A DNA stretch of 64,000 bases. Source: Saccharothrix espanaensis DSM 44229. Its GTDB lineage: Bacteria; Actinomycetota; Actinomycetes; Mycobacteriales; Pseudonocardiaceae. The stretch covers positions 3,162,001-3,226,000 of the forward strand of contig NC_019673.1 of NCBI RefSeq assembly GCF_000328705.1, given 5' to 3'. The first letter of the stretch is position 1. Each line of letters starts with the position of its first letter. Shown here piece after piece: positions 1 to 10,882 of the stretch. The notes below the pieces were generated by a model. It searched no databases, was not told the origin of the DNA, and saw nothing but the letters and a program-made list of their open reading frames with translations. The position numbers and the translations under genes were made by a program.

Positions 1-248
1 GGTTCGTGCTGGACGCGTTCCGGGGCGCGGCACCCGCCGGCCCCGACCCGGGCCTGGACCGCCTCACCCGCCGGGAGCGGGACGTGCTGCGGCTGGTCGG
101 GGCCGGGTACACGTACAAGGAGATCGGCGGCCGGCTGTCCATCTCGGCCCGCACGGTGGAGACCCACACCGCCGCTGTCCTGCGCAAGCTCCAGCTGTCG
201 AACCGCCGCGAACTGACCCGCTGGGCCGCCGACCGGCGGCTGGTCTGA
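1..248 (+). CDS. LuxR-type regulator, C-terminal part (cut by the left edge)
   Basis: Only the last 80 or so residues are visible; the reading frame is open to the window edge, so the true start lies outside. The visible part is a complete LuxR/FixJ helix-turn-helix: TRRERDVLRLVGAGYTYKEI is followed by a recognition helix around ARTVETHTAAVLRKL. The domain binds DNA as a dimer. A receiver or other sensory domain would normally precede it but cannot be seen, so whether this is a response regulator is unknown. The SARP gene follows about 100 bp downstream on the same strand, but nothing shows co-transcription. Family assignment is secure; the signal is not. Confidence 0.85.
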   Translation, partial: FVLDAFRGAAPAGPDPGLDRLTRRERDVLRLVGAGYTYKEIGGRLSISARTVETHTAAVLRKLQLSNRRELTRWAADRRLV

Positions 249-347
249 CGCCGTCCGGAGGTCCCCCGACTGGGCTATCCGGTGGAAGTGCGGCACGACC
301 ACGTGCCATCCTGATCCCGGACACGGACTGCTTCGGGGGGATGCGGG

Positions 348-1232
348 ATGTGGCTGTTCCGGTTGTTGGGCCCGCTGCGGGCCGAGCGCGACGGGCTGGA
401 AGTGCCGGTCGGCACGCCGCAGGCGCGGGCGGTGCTCGCGATGCTCGCCTGGCGCGCCAACGAGGTGGTGTCGATCGACCGGCTGTCCGACGAGCTGTGG
501 GGCTGCTCGCCGCCGGCGTCGTCCCACACGCAGGTCCACGCCATCATCTCGCGCCTGCGCCGGCTGCTCGGCCGGGACCGGATCGCGACCGCGCGGCCCG
601 GGTACCTGCTCCGGGCGTCCCCGCCGGAGCTGGAGATCGACCTGTTCCACGACGAGGTGTCGCGGGCCCGCCTGCTGGTGGCCGCCGACGAGGTCGAGTC
701 GGGTGCCGGCCGGCTGCGCGCGGCGCTGGCGCGCTGGCGCGGGCCGGCGCTGGCCGAACTGCGGTCGGCCTGCCACGCGGCGCAGGGGCTCGACGAGTTC
801 CGGGTGGTCGTGCTCGAAGACCGGATCGACGCCGACCTGCGGCTCGGCCGCGGCCGGGACCTGGTGGGCGAGCTGACCGAACTGGTCGCCGAGCACCCGC
901 TGCGGGAACGGCCGCGCGCCCAGCTCATGCGGGCGCTGGCCGGTGCCGGCCGGGTCGCCGACGCGCTGCGGGCCTACGCGGCGCTGCGCGGCGACCTGGT
1001 GCGGGAGCTGGGGGTCGAGCCGTCGCTGGAACTGCGGACCCTGCACACCCGGATCCTGCGCGGTGAGCCCGTGGTCGTGCGGCCGGGCGACGCACCGCGC
1101 CCGGCCGCACGACCGCCGCGTCAGGGGCAGACCCGCAGCGAGGTCACCCGGTTGCGGTCCTCCGGGTCGAGGTTGCCCTCGAACCCGGACGCCACCCGGA
1201 AGATCTCGTTGTTGAACCCGCCGGCGTCGTAG
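348..1232 (+). CDS. SARP-family transcriptional regulator (OmpR-like HTH plus BTAD)
   Basis: 294 residues from ATG at 348. The N-terminus (MWLFRLLGPLRAERDG) is the winged-helix DNA-binding domain of AfsR/DnrI/RedD regulators (residues about 1-95, with an SHTQVHAIISRLRRLLG recognition segment). It is followed by a bacterial transcriptional activation domain (about 100-240). There is no NB-ARC or TPR part, so it is a small, pathway-specific-type SARP. Such proteins usually activate secondary-metabolite operons by binding direct repeats near the -35 box. The last 35 or so codons run antisense into the neighbouring convergent gene, and this tail looks non-conserved, so it is probably an unconstrained read-out to the next stop. 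No obvious biosynthetic target lies immediately downstream; the decayed genes at 5.0-5.9 kb may once have been targets, which is inference. Confidence 0.85.
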   Translation: MWLFRLLGPLRAERDGLEVPVGTPQARAVLAMLAWRANEVVSIDRLSDELWGCSPPASSHTQVHAIISRLRRLLGRDRIATARPGYLLRASPPELEIDLFHDEVSRARLLVAADEVESGAGRLRAALARWRGPALAELRSACHAAQGLDEFRVVVLEDRIDADLRLGRGRDLVGELTELVAEHPLRERPRAQLMRALAGAGRVADALRAYAALRGDLVRELGVEPSLELRTLHTRILRGEPVVVRPGDAPRPAARPPRQGQTRSEVTRLRSSGSRLPSNPDATRKISLLNPPAS

Positions 1233-1528
1233 AAGCACCAGAGCTGGTTGGTGCGGTTGGACACGCTCTCGGCGTTGTTGTTCAGCCCGCGCGGGCCGTT
1301 GGAGTCGGCCAGGTCGCCGTCGCCGGTGGCGAACGAGCCGTACGGCGTGCCGCCGTTGAGGTTGTTGAAGATGCACATCCGCGCGGACGGGCAGTCGTTG
1401 AACGCCGTGATGGAGATCGCTCCGTCGGCCGGTGCCGCGTAGTCCGGCGCGGTGGCGGCGGCCGGGCCGGCGAACACCAGTGCCGAGGACGCGACGACAC
1501 CGAGCACGGCGGACAGTTTGCGAATCAT
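1121..1528 (-). CDS. Secreted peptidase-inhibitor family I36-like protein
   Basis: 135 residues, ATG at 1528 with a strong GAGGGGG ribosome-binding site. Residues 1-26 form a Sec signal peptide (KLS, then a hydrophobic run to GPAAATA). The mature part has four cysteines (NDCPSARMCIF, WCFYDAG, LRVCP), the beta/gamma-crystallin-like pattern of family I36 inhibitors and related secreted actinobacterial proteins. Known members inhibit secreted metalloproteases (SMPI of Streptomyces); many relatives have no tested activity, so the inhibitor role here is by family only. It converges on the SARP gene with a 112-bp coding overlap. The upstream gap of about 450 bp to the MFS gene probably holds promoters for both. 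Confidence 0.8.
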   Translation of the reverse strand: MIRKLSAVLGVVASSALVFAGPAAATAPDYAAPADGAISITAFNDCPSARMCIFNNLNGGTPYGSFATGDGDLADSNGPRGLNNNAESVSNRTNQLWCFYDAGGFNNEIFRVASGFEGNLDPEDRNRVTSLRVCP

Positions 1529-1986
1529 GGTTCATCCCCCTCTGTGGGTCAGGCGTTGTGCCTTGTGGTCCACAGTGGAGGAGGGCCCTAAGCAGTTTCT
1601 AACAACAACTGTTCGGCGACACGCGAACCAGCGGCTTCTCGGCGCTGTGCGCCCCTCTGTCCGGTTGTCGGACAGTCGTAATCACCGCCCTTGCCGGCAG
1701 ACGGGGAACGCGTCGGCCGCGCCCCTCCGGTCTGTCACAGGCCCGTGCGGGGTGCCGGCGGACGGCACGCACGGGCGGTCTTCCACGTGATGGGGAACAC
1801 CGGGCGTTCACGTCCTGTCCACGGTCCGCTGTGGATTCTCGGTGGCGGTCGGCTGTGCTGTCGGCGAACGTGGGCGGGTTGAGGCGAAAACAGGGATCGC
1901 CCGGCGCGGTCCCGGAGGTAGGGTGAACGACGTTCAGGGCGCTGTAGCCCTTGTCTCGCGCCCGTTTTTCCTCTGGGGGATTTCGC
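1529..1986. other. Divergent intergenic region, no gene seen
   Basis: About 460 bp separate the start of the I36-like gene (minus) from the start of the MFS transporter (plus). Codon third-position bias is weak in every frame here, and I do not recognise any translated product. It should carry the two divergent promoters. The last bases hold the MFS ribosome-binding site (CTGGGGGA). I could not confidently place -10/-35 boxes or a terminator. Confidence 0.5.
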
Positions 1987-4972
<2,986 letters not shown>

Positions 4973-4977
4973 CCGGC

Positions 4978-5019
4978 GCGGGCGCGGCGGCCGTCCCCTC
5001 GGTCGGTCGCCGCGCCCGC
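4978..5019 (+). terminator. argG terminator hairpin
   Basis: Perfect 12-bp arms GCGGGCGCGGCG (4978-4989) and CGCCGCGCCCGC (5008-5019) around an 18-base loop, starting 6 bp after the argG stop. It may also serve the remnant gene that converges from the other side. Confidence 0.7.
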
Positions 5020-5025
5020 CCGGAG

Positions 5026-5768
5026 CTACGCGGGCTTCGCCTCGATCACGCTGAAGTCGACGTGCGGGGGCAGTTCCACGACCCCGGTCACCGCGAAGCC
5101 GGCGCGGTCGCAGAGCCGCTCGAAATCGGCCCGGGTGCGTTCCTTCCCGCCCACCAGCACCATCATGTTCAGGTCGCTGAGGTACGGGTCCTCGCGCGCG
5201 TCGCCGGCCGGGTCGACGGTGTCGGGCAGGATCGGCTCGATGATCAGCAGCCGGCCGTGCTCGGGCAGCGCCTCGCGGCAGCGGGTGAGGATGGCCGCCG
5301 CCCGGTCGTCGTCCCAGTCGTGCATCACGCTCTTGATCAGGTGCAGGTCCGAGCCCGCCGGCACGGAGTCGAAGAAGTCGCCCGCGACGACCTTGCACCG
5401 GCTCGTCAGTCCGGCGGCGTCGAGGGTTCCGGCGGCCTGCGCCACGCCTTCCGCGGTGTCGAACACGACTCCTTCGAGCGTGGGGCAGTGGCTCAGCACC
5501 GACGTCAGCAGGGTTCCGTCACCACCGCCCACGTCGCGAACGTGCCCTGCTCGGGCTCGGTGCACAGGCCCAGGCAGGCCAGGGCGCGCAGCAGCCGGTC
5601 GAGCCGTTCCGGCGCGATGCCCGAGCGCGCGGCCAACTCCTCGACCGACCGCCGGTCGTCCCCGATGGCGTCGGCCAGTCGCAGCCGCGCGGTCACCCCG
5701 ACCACCTGGGTGATCATCGTGCCGAACAGCGCGGCCATCGCGGAACTGGGCCGGGACCTGGACCGCAC
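5026..5768 (-). pseudogene. Degenerate class I O-methyltransferase (internal deletion plus frameshift)
   Basis: Two pieces of one SAM-dependent O-methyltransferase lie in different frames. From the right, about 5768-5512 encodes the N-terminal dimerisation winged helix (ALFGTMITQVVGVTARLRLA, then VEELAARSGIAPERLDRLLR). About 5526-5026 encodes the catalytic domain: SAM motif I as DVGGGDGTLL, then IKSVMHDWDDDRAAAILTRC and GRLLIIEPILPDTVDP, with a normal C-terminus (VIEAKPA, TAG). Family members are about 330-350 residues, with some 70-80 residues between these pieces; that linker is missing and the frame changes at the junction. The likely start MAALFGTMI is at 5738. Such enzymes methylate polyketides or other phenolics. 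No intact partner pathway is nearby, so this is a relic. Confidence 0.8.
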
Positions 5769-5937
5769 GGTGGTGGTGATCGCCCACAGGCCGGCGGCGG
5801 ATCACGTGGTGGCGCTGGCCGGCGGCCGGGTCGCCGAACAGGGCGATCCGCAGGACCTGCTCGCCGTCGACGGCCCTTGTGCCCGCCTGCACCGCCAGTA
5901 CGAGCACGCCCGCAGCCGGCACATCGCGGCCACCTGA
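5746..5937 (+). pseudogene. C-terminal fragment of an ABC exporter ATPase
   Basis: The last 62 residues of an ABC ATPase nucleotide-binding domain survive: RTVVVIAHRPAADHVVALAG is the H-loop region, followed by GRVAEQGDPQDLLAVDGPCA, the usual end of type I exporter ATPases (AHRL..., D-V-GG-VVE-G-H-LL). No Walker A, Walker B or signature motif remains upstream. The fragment abuts the N-terminal end of the methyltransferase relic head to head. The junction near 5740-5748 therefore looks like a deletion or rearrangement point that fused two formerly separate genes. Confidence 0.7.
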
Positions 5938-5977
5938 GGAAGCGGCGGCCGGCCGGTGCGGACCGGCTGCCCCCGGC

Positions 5978-6016
5978 GCGGCACCCCGTCGCCTCCCGCG
6001 GCCGGCGGGGTGCCGC
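5978..6016. terminator. Hairpin between the ABC remnant and the DUF6463-like gene
   Basis: GCGGCACCCCG (5978-5988) pairs perfectly with CGGGGTGCCGC (6006-6016). It sits between two convergent reading frames and could stop transcription from both sides. Confidence 0.6.
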
Positions 6017-6026
6017 AGCGGGCCGG

Positions 6027-6467
6027 TCAGCCCACGTGCGCGGCCGGCGTCCGGGTTCGCGCCGGGGTCTGCTTGCGGGCGGCCAGCACGACCAGGACAC
6101 CGGCGACCGTGCCCACGAAGAACGGTGAGGGCACGAGCAGGACGCCGCCGACGAGGCACCACGCCGTGATGCCCCAGCCGATGCCGGCGGGCACGGCGAC
6201 GCCCCGGCCGGCGAGGTGCCACACCAGGCAGCCCAGCAGGACCAGCGGCACCGAGAAGCTCCCCGGGCCGGCCCAGAAGGTGGCGCTGTTGTCCAGGCCG
6301 GCCACAGTCCGCTCGGGGGCGAACAGCGGGACGGCCGCCCACCCGCCCCGGGTCACCCAGCCGGCGACGCCGTCCCAGCGGATCACGGTCAGCAGCACCA
6401 GGTGACCCGCTCCCAGCACGACCATGATGCCGCTCGCCCACCGCAGCATTCGTGTTCCCGTCATCAT
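6027..6467 (-). CDS. Small four-helix membrane protein (DUF6463-like)
   Basis: 146 residues from ATG at 6467. Four hydrophobic segments are visible: residues about 11-29 (ASGIMVVLGAGHLVLLTVI), 72-86 (SVPLVLLGCLVW), 92-111 and 114-131. A soluble loop with WDGVAGWVTRGGWAAVP and FWAGPGSFSVPLVL lies between the first two, a pattern seen in DUF6463-type proteins, which are often encoded beside TetR regulators. The function is unknown. The gene is divergent from the TetR gene at 6717, with two operator-like palindromes between them, so it is the likely target of that regulator. Confidence 0.7.
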   Translation of the reverse strand: MMTGTRMLRWASGIMVVLGAGHLVLLTVIRWDGVAGWVTRGGWAAVPLFAPERTVAGLDNSATFWAGPGSFSVPLVLLGCLVWHLAGRGVAVPAGIGWGITAWCLVGGVLLVPSPFFVGTVAGVLVVLAARKQTPARTRTPAAHVG

Positions 6468-6642
6468 CGGCCTGCTTTCATCTGCTCTGGTCGGGGACGT
6501 CACGGCGTGCACGGTCTTGTCGGCCCGTGCGGCCTCGGTGGTCGCAGCGCCGCGAGCACCGAGGCCAAAGTCGTCGGGCCCGCTCGCGGGGTGGCGAACA
6601 CGTCTTCGACCGGAAGCCGGGCGTGCACACCACCTCGCCTTC

Positions 6643-6658
6643 TGTACGCCACCGTATA
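6643..6658. promoter_or_regulatory. Second, degenerate copy of the TetR operator
   Basis: TGTACGCCACCGTATA matches the perfect palindrome at 6666-6681 at 13 of 16 positions and starts 23 bp from it, about two helical turns. The paired sites lie between the DUF6463-like gene and the tetR start. Confidence 0.55.
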
Positions 6659-6665
6659 TTTCGAC

Positions 6666-6681
6666 TGTACGGTACCGTACA
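6666..6681. promoter_or_regulatory. Perfect 16-bp palindrome, candidate TetR operator
   Basis: TGTACGGTACCGTACA is its own reverse complement. It lies 35 bp before the tetR GTG in a divergent promoter region, the standard place for a self-regulating TetR repressor site. The TGTACG half-site recurs upstream. Confidence 0.7.
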
Positions 6682-6716
6682 ACCTCGTCGTGGCACTTCC
6701 GAGAAGAGGTGGACCG

Positions 6717-7274
6717 GTGCCCCCGAACGCCCGAACGCCGAGGGCCCGCTGGATCGAGGCCGGCTTGGCGGCGCTCGCCCGGGGTGGGCCGGACGCCGTC
6801 CGGGTGGAGGTGCTGGCCGCGTCGATCGGCGTGACCAAGGGCGGCTTCTACGGGTACTTCGACGGCCGGCCGGAACTGCTCGCCGAACTCCTCGACGAGT
6901 GGGAGCGGCGCTGCACCGACGACATCATCGAGCGGGTCGAGGCGGAGAGCCCGGACCCGGCCGAGCGGATCCGGCGCGCCGGGCAGCTGACCTTCTCCGA
7001 CGACCTGCACCGGATCGACCTCGCGATCCGCGAGTGGGCCCGGCACGACCCGGCGGTCGCGGAGCGGTTGCGGCGGATCGACAACGCCCGGATGGACTTC
7101 CTGCGGGCGATGTTCGGCAGCTACCTCGCCGACCCGGACGAGGTCGAGGCCCGCTGCACGCTGGCCTTCGCGCTCGCCATCGGCCGGCACTTCATCGCCG
7201 CCGACCACCCCGGGCGCACCAAGCGCGAAGCCGTCGAGCTGGCCGGGGAATTCCTGCTGCGCAAGCGGATCTGA
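6717..7274 (+). CDS. TetR-family transcriptional regulator
   Basis: 185 residues; GTG at 6717 chosen for AGAAGAGG 7 bases upstream. Residues about 5-55 form the TetR helix-turn-helix (RWIEAGLAALARGGPDAVRV, then AASIGVTKGGFYGYFDGRPE). The C-terminal two thirds are helical ligand-binding and dimerisation domain, with the segment IREWARHDPAVAERLRRID common in TetR_C relatives. It probably represses itself and the divergent membrane-protein gene through the two palindromes at 6643-6681. The inducer is unknown. The PPOX-type gene 50 bp downstream on the same strand may be co-transcribed. Confidence 0.9.
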   Translation: MPPNARTPRARWIEAGLAALARGGPDAVRVEVLAASIGVTKGGFYGYFDGRPELLAELLDEWERRCTDDIIERVEAESPDPAERIRRAGQLTFSDDLHRIDLAIREWARHDPAVAERLRRIDNARMDFLRAMFGSYLADPDEVEARCTLAFALAIGRHFIAADHPGRTKREAVELAGEFLLRKRI

Positions 7275-7325
7275 CCCGTTCGGCGGCACGGGAATAGATC
7301 ATCGGGCGGTCGGGTTGGCCGTGAC

Positions 7326-7796
7326 ATGGCTGAAGAAGGCAACGGGCCCGCTGGGGCGACCCTGGACGACGACGCCGCGTCGGAGGTGCTGGCGACCCGG
7401 CGGATCGGCGTGCTGGCGACCACCAAGAAGAGCGGGCACCCGCACCTGACCACCATGATGTACGACTGGGACCCGGAGCGGCGGGTCCTGCGGTTCACCA
7501 CGACCCTCGACCGGGCCAAGGTGGGGCACGTCCGGCGGTCCGGCAAGGCCGCGCTGCACGTGGCCGTGGACGACTGGACCTTCGCCGTCGCCGAGGGGGA
7601 CGCGACGGTCTCCGAGGTCACCGCCACGCCCGGCGACGCCATCGGGCGCGAACTGCTGGCCATCGTGCCCGAGGAGTACAAGTCCGCCCTGGGGCTCACC
7701 GACGAGGAGTTCCTCGAACTCCAGGTCCGCGAGCGCCGGGTGATCATCCGGTTGGCGGTGACCAAGTTCTACGGCAACCGGATCAGCTTCGACTGA
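7326..7796 (+). CDS. PPOX-class F420/flavin-dependent oxidoreductase
   Basis: 156 residues with a split-barrel flavin-binding fold: ASEVLATRRIGVLATTKKSG, HPHLTTMMYDWD, then VLRFTTTLDRAKVGHVRR and a long acidic C-terminal segment. This is the Rv1155/PNPOx-like family that uses F420 or FMN to reduce small molecules. Many actinobacterial paralogues exist and the substrate cannot be inferred. ATG 7326 has no clear ribosome-binding site, so translation may be leaderless or coupled. The last 28 bp overlap the end of the convergent DUF2269 gene. Confidence 0.8.
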   Translation: MAEEGNGPAGATLDDDAASEVLATRRIGVLATTKKSGHPHLTTMMYDWDPERRVLRFTTTLDRAKVGHVRRSGKAALHVAVDDWTFAVAEGDATVSEVTATPGDAIGRELLAIVPEEYKSALGLTDEEFLELQVRERRVIIRLAVTKFYGNRISFD

Positions 7797-8386
7797 CGGC
7801 GTGCCACCGCCCGGACGACCGGGTGGGCCATCACGATCACCAGCGACAGCGCCGGGATCGACTGTCCCAGCACGAACTCGCCGAGCGCGTAGTCGACGGC
7901 CGGCACCACGAGGCACGCGGCGAACGCCCACGCCGGCGCGGTCGGCACCTTGCCCGGCCGCGCCCACGGCGTCCGCTTGAGCGGTTTGGCCACCGACAGC
8001 CACACCTGACCGGCCAGCGCGCCCGCCATGAGCAGCGACCCCAGCCGCATCAACGCCGGTGAGCCCTCCGCGTGCAGGTTGGGGCTGAGCACGAAGATCC
8101 CGACGTAGAGCTGGCTGAACGTGACCACGAACTTGGCCAGCACCCACCAGTGGCGGAAGTAGCCCCACGGTGTCAGGCCGGACAGCATCAAGCCGGTGAA
8201 CGCCGACGTCGTCGCCATGAACTGGAGCACGTCGACGTCGATCAGCAGCGCCACGTCGAAGGACGCGGCACAGGCCGGGCCCGCGGCGTCGAGCGCGTGG
8301 CTCACCACCACGAACAGCGCCAGTGCCATGCACATCCACCCCGTCGAGGTGAGGACGTGCAGCCAGACCAGCAGTTTCCTCGACAT
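7769..8386 (-). CDS. DUF2269-type integral membrane protein
   Basis: 205 residues, ATG 8386. Begins KLLVWLHVLTSTGWMCMALA, a typical DUF2269/YkoI-neighbour opening with a conserved His in the first helix. Further segments follow at about residues 55-75, 82-102, 115-135, 150-168 and 172-192. About six membrane spans are expected. No function is established for the family. The 3' end overlaps the PPOX gene by 28 bp. Upstream, CTACATGTAG (8396-8405) and repeated CTAC/GTAG half-sites form short palindromes that may be an operator or promoter element. Confidence 0.7.
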   Translation of the reverse strand: MSRKLLVWLHVLTSTGWMCMALALFVVVSHALDAAGPACAASFDVALLIDVDVLQFMATTSAFTGLMLSGLTPWGYFRHWWVLAKFVVTFSQLYVGIFVLSPNLHAEGSPALMRLGSLLMAGALAGQVWLSVAKPLKRTPWARPGKVPTAPAWAFAACLVVPAVDYALGEFVLGQSIPALSLVIVMAHPVVRAVARRQSKLIRLP

Positions 8387-8836
8387 GTCGTCCCCCTACA
8401 TGTAGCCGCGCTACCTATAGTACGGCGGCCGGTCCACGACGTCCGGCCTGCCGGTGCGCGACCCGGCCGACCTGTTCTTCCTCGACGTGATCGGCGGCGC
8501 GCAAGAGGTCGCGCGCGGGAGGCCGGGGGTGCGACCAGCGGGAGATCGCGCTGGTCACCGCGCCGCCGAACCCGGTGACCGATCCAGGCCGGCCGCACCA
8601 CTCGCGGGTCGTGACGGCGGAACCCGGCGTCCACCGGCGGGCGATCGGACGCGCGCTGATGACCCGCCTGTCCACCCCTCCGACACCGGGTGACCACCGG
8701 GAATTCGTCCAGCTGGTCGAACGGGTCTCACTGGGCCCGTTCAGCTTGACAAGCACGCGCGGCGTCGCGAATCCTCCGCACGTCTGAAACGTTCCGGTCG
8801 CTCGGAAACCCCTTGTCCACGAGGAAGGTTCGACCC
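8387..8836. other. Intergenic region with possible decayed coding sequence
   Basis: About 450 bp lie between two divergent genes. A plus-strand stretch near 8454-8520 (DPADLFFLDVIGGAQEVARG) and another in a different frame near 8530-8750 (ALVTAPPNPVTDP, RAIGRALMTRL, REFVQLVERVSLGPFSL) read like protein but are separated by frame changes and stops. I do not recognise the parent family. The right end carries the AGGAAGG ribosome-binding site of the ABC binding-protein gene. Confidence 0.4.
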
Positions 8837-9967
8837 GTGACCCACACCCGAGTCCTCCGTGCGGCCGGTCTCGGCGCCGTCGCGCTGGCGCTGGTCGCCG
8901 CGTGCGGCGCGCCGCCCGCCAAGGAGGGCGCCGCGAACGGCTCCTCCGCCGCCACCGCGAAGTCCGCCGCCGACCTCGGCGGGCTGGACAAGCTCGTCGA
9001 GGCCGCCAAGAAGGAGGGCAGGCTCAACGTCATCGCGCTGCCCCCGGACTGGGCCAACTACGGCGAGATCATCACGGCGTTCGAGGCCGAGTACGGCATC
9101 GAGGTCGACTCCGCGCAGCCCGACGCGTCCAGCCAGGACGAGATCAACGCCGCCAAGCAGCTCAAGGGCGGCGACCGCGCACCGGACGTGTTCGACCTCG
9201 GCCTGAACGTGGCCGTGGCCAACAAGGACCTCTTCGCGCCCTACCAGGTGCAGACCTGGAGCGACATCCCCGCCGAGCTCAAGGAGCCCAGCGGGCTCTA
9301 CTACGGCGACTACGGCGGCTTCATGTCCATCGGCTACGACGCCGCCAAGGTGCCCGCGCCGACGTCGGTCAAGGACCTGCTCAAGCCCGAGTACCAGGGC
9401 AAGGTCGCGCTCAACGGCGACCCGACGCAGGCCGGTGCGGCGTTCTCCGGCGTGGTGATGGCCTCGCTGGGCAACGGCGGCTCGGCCGACGACATCAAGC
9501 CCGGCGTCGAGTTCTTCAAGCAGCTCAAGGCCGCGGGCAACTTCCTGCCGGTCGACCCGTCGCCCGCGACCATCGAGTCCGGCCAGACGCCGGTCGTGCT
9601 CGACTGGGACTACACCAACGCCGCGCAGACCGCGAAGCTCGCCGGCAAGGCGGACTGGAAGGTCGTCGTGCCGCAGGGCGCGCAGGTCGGCGCGTACTAC
9701 AACCAGGCGGTCAACAAGGACGCCCCGCACCCGGCCGCCGCGCGGCTGTGGCAGGAGTTCCTGTTCTCCGACAAGGGGCAGAACCTCTACCTCAAGGGCC
9801 TGTCCCGACCGGCGCGGCTGGACGCGCTGACCAAGTCCGGCAAGGTCGACGCGGACGCGAACGCCAAGCTGCCCAAGACCGACGGCAAGCAGGCGTTCCT
9901 CACCCAGGAGCAGTCGGACCAGGCCAAGAAGGTGCTGTCCGAGACCTGGGCCCAGGCGGTGGGCTGA
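8837..9967 (+). CDS. ABC importer substrate-binding lipoprotein (family 1/POPT type)
   Basis: 376 residues from GTG 8837 (AGGAAGG 8 bases upstream). A signal peptide ends in the lipobox LVAAC, with Cys23 as the lipidated residue, so the mature protein is anchored outside the membrane. The body is a type 2 periplasmic-binding fold: NVIALPPDWANYGEIITAFE at the start, a hinge around DYGGFMSIGYDAAKVPAP, and VVLDWDYTNAAQ near the C-domain. Closest known groups bind polyamines, aminoethylphosphonate, thiamine or ferric iron. The adjacent tyrosines in GAYYNQAVNKD are reminiscent of iron binders but not proof. First gene of a four-gene operon with two permeases and an ATPase. Confidence 0.9.
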   Translation: MTHTRVLRAAGLGAVALALVAACGAPPAKEGAANGSSAATAKSAADLGGLDKLVEAAKKEGRLNVIALPPDWANYGEIITAFEAEYGIEVDSAQPDASSQDEINAAKQLKGGDRAPDVFDLGLNVAVANKDLFAPYQVQTWSDIPAELKEPSGLYYGDYGGFMSIGYDAAKVPAPTSVKDLLKPEYQGKVALNGDPTQAGAAFSGVVMASLGNGGSADDIKPGVEFFKQLKAAGNFLPVDPSPATIESGQTPVVLDWDYTNAAQTAKLAGKADWKVVVPQGAQVGAYYNQAVNKDAPHPAAARLWQEFLFSDKGQNLYLKGLSRPARLDALTKSGKVDADANAKLPKTDGKQAFLTQEQSDQAKKVLSETWAQAVG

Positions 9968-9970
9968 CCG

Positions 9971-10882
9971 GTGGTCGCACCCGTCACCACCCCGACCGGG
10001 CGCGGCACCCCCGCCGCCCCCGGTCGGGGGCCCGCCGCGAAGCCGTGGCTCGCGTGGCTGGTCGTCGTGCCGTTCCTGGCCTACGTCGGGATCTTCCTGG
10101 TCTACCCGACGGTCCTGGTGCTGGCCGGTGCGTTCCAGGACGCGAACGGCGCGTTCACCACGCAGAACCTGGTCGCGCTGGGCGAAGGCGTCCACCTCCA
10201 GGCGTTCCTGCGCAGCGTCGAGCTGTCCGCGCTGACGGCGGCGCTGGGCGCGGTGCTCGGGGCGCTGCTGTCGTGGGCGGTCGCGGTGGGCAAGCCGCGA
10301 GGGCTGCTGCGGCGGGTGGTCGTGGCCGGTTCCGGTGTGCTGGCCCAGTTCGGCGGTGTGCCGCTGGCGTTCGCGTTCCTGGCCACCGTCGGGTTCCAGG
10401 GGTTCGTCACCCAGTTCCTCGACCACCAGTTCGGGATCGACCTGTTCGCGCGGGGCGCGTGGCTGTTCGAGCTGCCCGGCCTGACGCTGGTCTACACGTT
10501 CTTCCAGATCCCGTTGATGCTCATCGTGTTCCTGCCCGCGCTGGACGGCCTCCGTCCACAGTGGAGGGAGGCGGTGGACGGCCTCGGCGGCACCACGTGG
10601 ACCTACTGGCGGCACGTCGGCGGGCCGATCCTGCTGCCCGCGTTCCTCGGCGCGCTGCTGCTGCTGTTCGCCAACGCCTTCTCCGCCTACGCCACGGCCG
10701 CCGCCCTGGTGTCGCAGGGCAGCCCGATCGTGCCGTTGCAGATCCGCGGCGCGCTGACCGGTGAAGTGCTGCTGGGCAACGAGAACCTGGGCAAGGCGCT
10801 GGGGCTGGGCATGGTCGTGGTGGTCGCGGTGGCGATGGGCCTCTACGCGCTGCTGCAACGGAGGTTCGCCCGATGGCAGTGA
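9971..10882 (+). CDS. ABC importer permease, first subunit
   Basis: 303 residues, GTG 9971, 3 bp after the binding-protein stop. A Pro/Gly-rich cytoplasmic start of about 25 residues is followed by about six membrane segments. The EAA loop that contacts the ATPase is visible as REAVDGLGGTTWTYWRHVGG. This is the spermidine/putrescine-type (PotB-like) permease fold. It overlaps the next permease by 10 bp, indicating translational coupling. Substrate as uncertain as for the binding protein. Confidence 0.9.
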   Translation: MVAPVTTPTGRGTPAAPGRGPAAKPWLAWLVVVPFLAYVGIFLVYPTVLVLAGAFQDANGAFTTQNLVALGEGVHLQAFLRSVELSALTAALGAVLGALLSWAVAVGKPRGLLRRVVVAGSGVLAQFGGVPLAFAFLATVGFQGFVTQFLDHQFGIDLFARGAWLFELPGLTLVYTFFQIPLMLIVFLPALDGLRPQWREAVDGLGGTTWTYWRHVGGPILLPAFLGALLLLFANAFSAYATAAALVSQGSPIVPLQIRGALTGEVLLGNENLGKALGLGMVVVVAVAMGLYALLQRRFARWQ

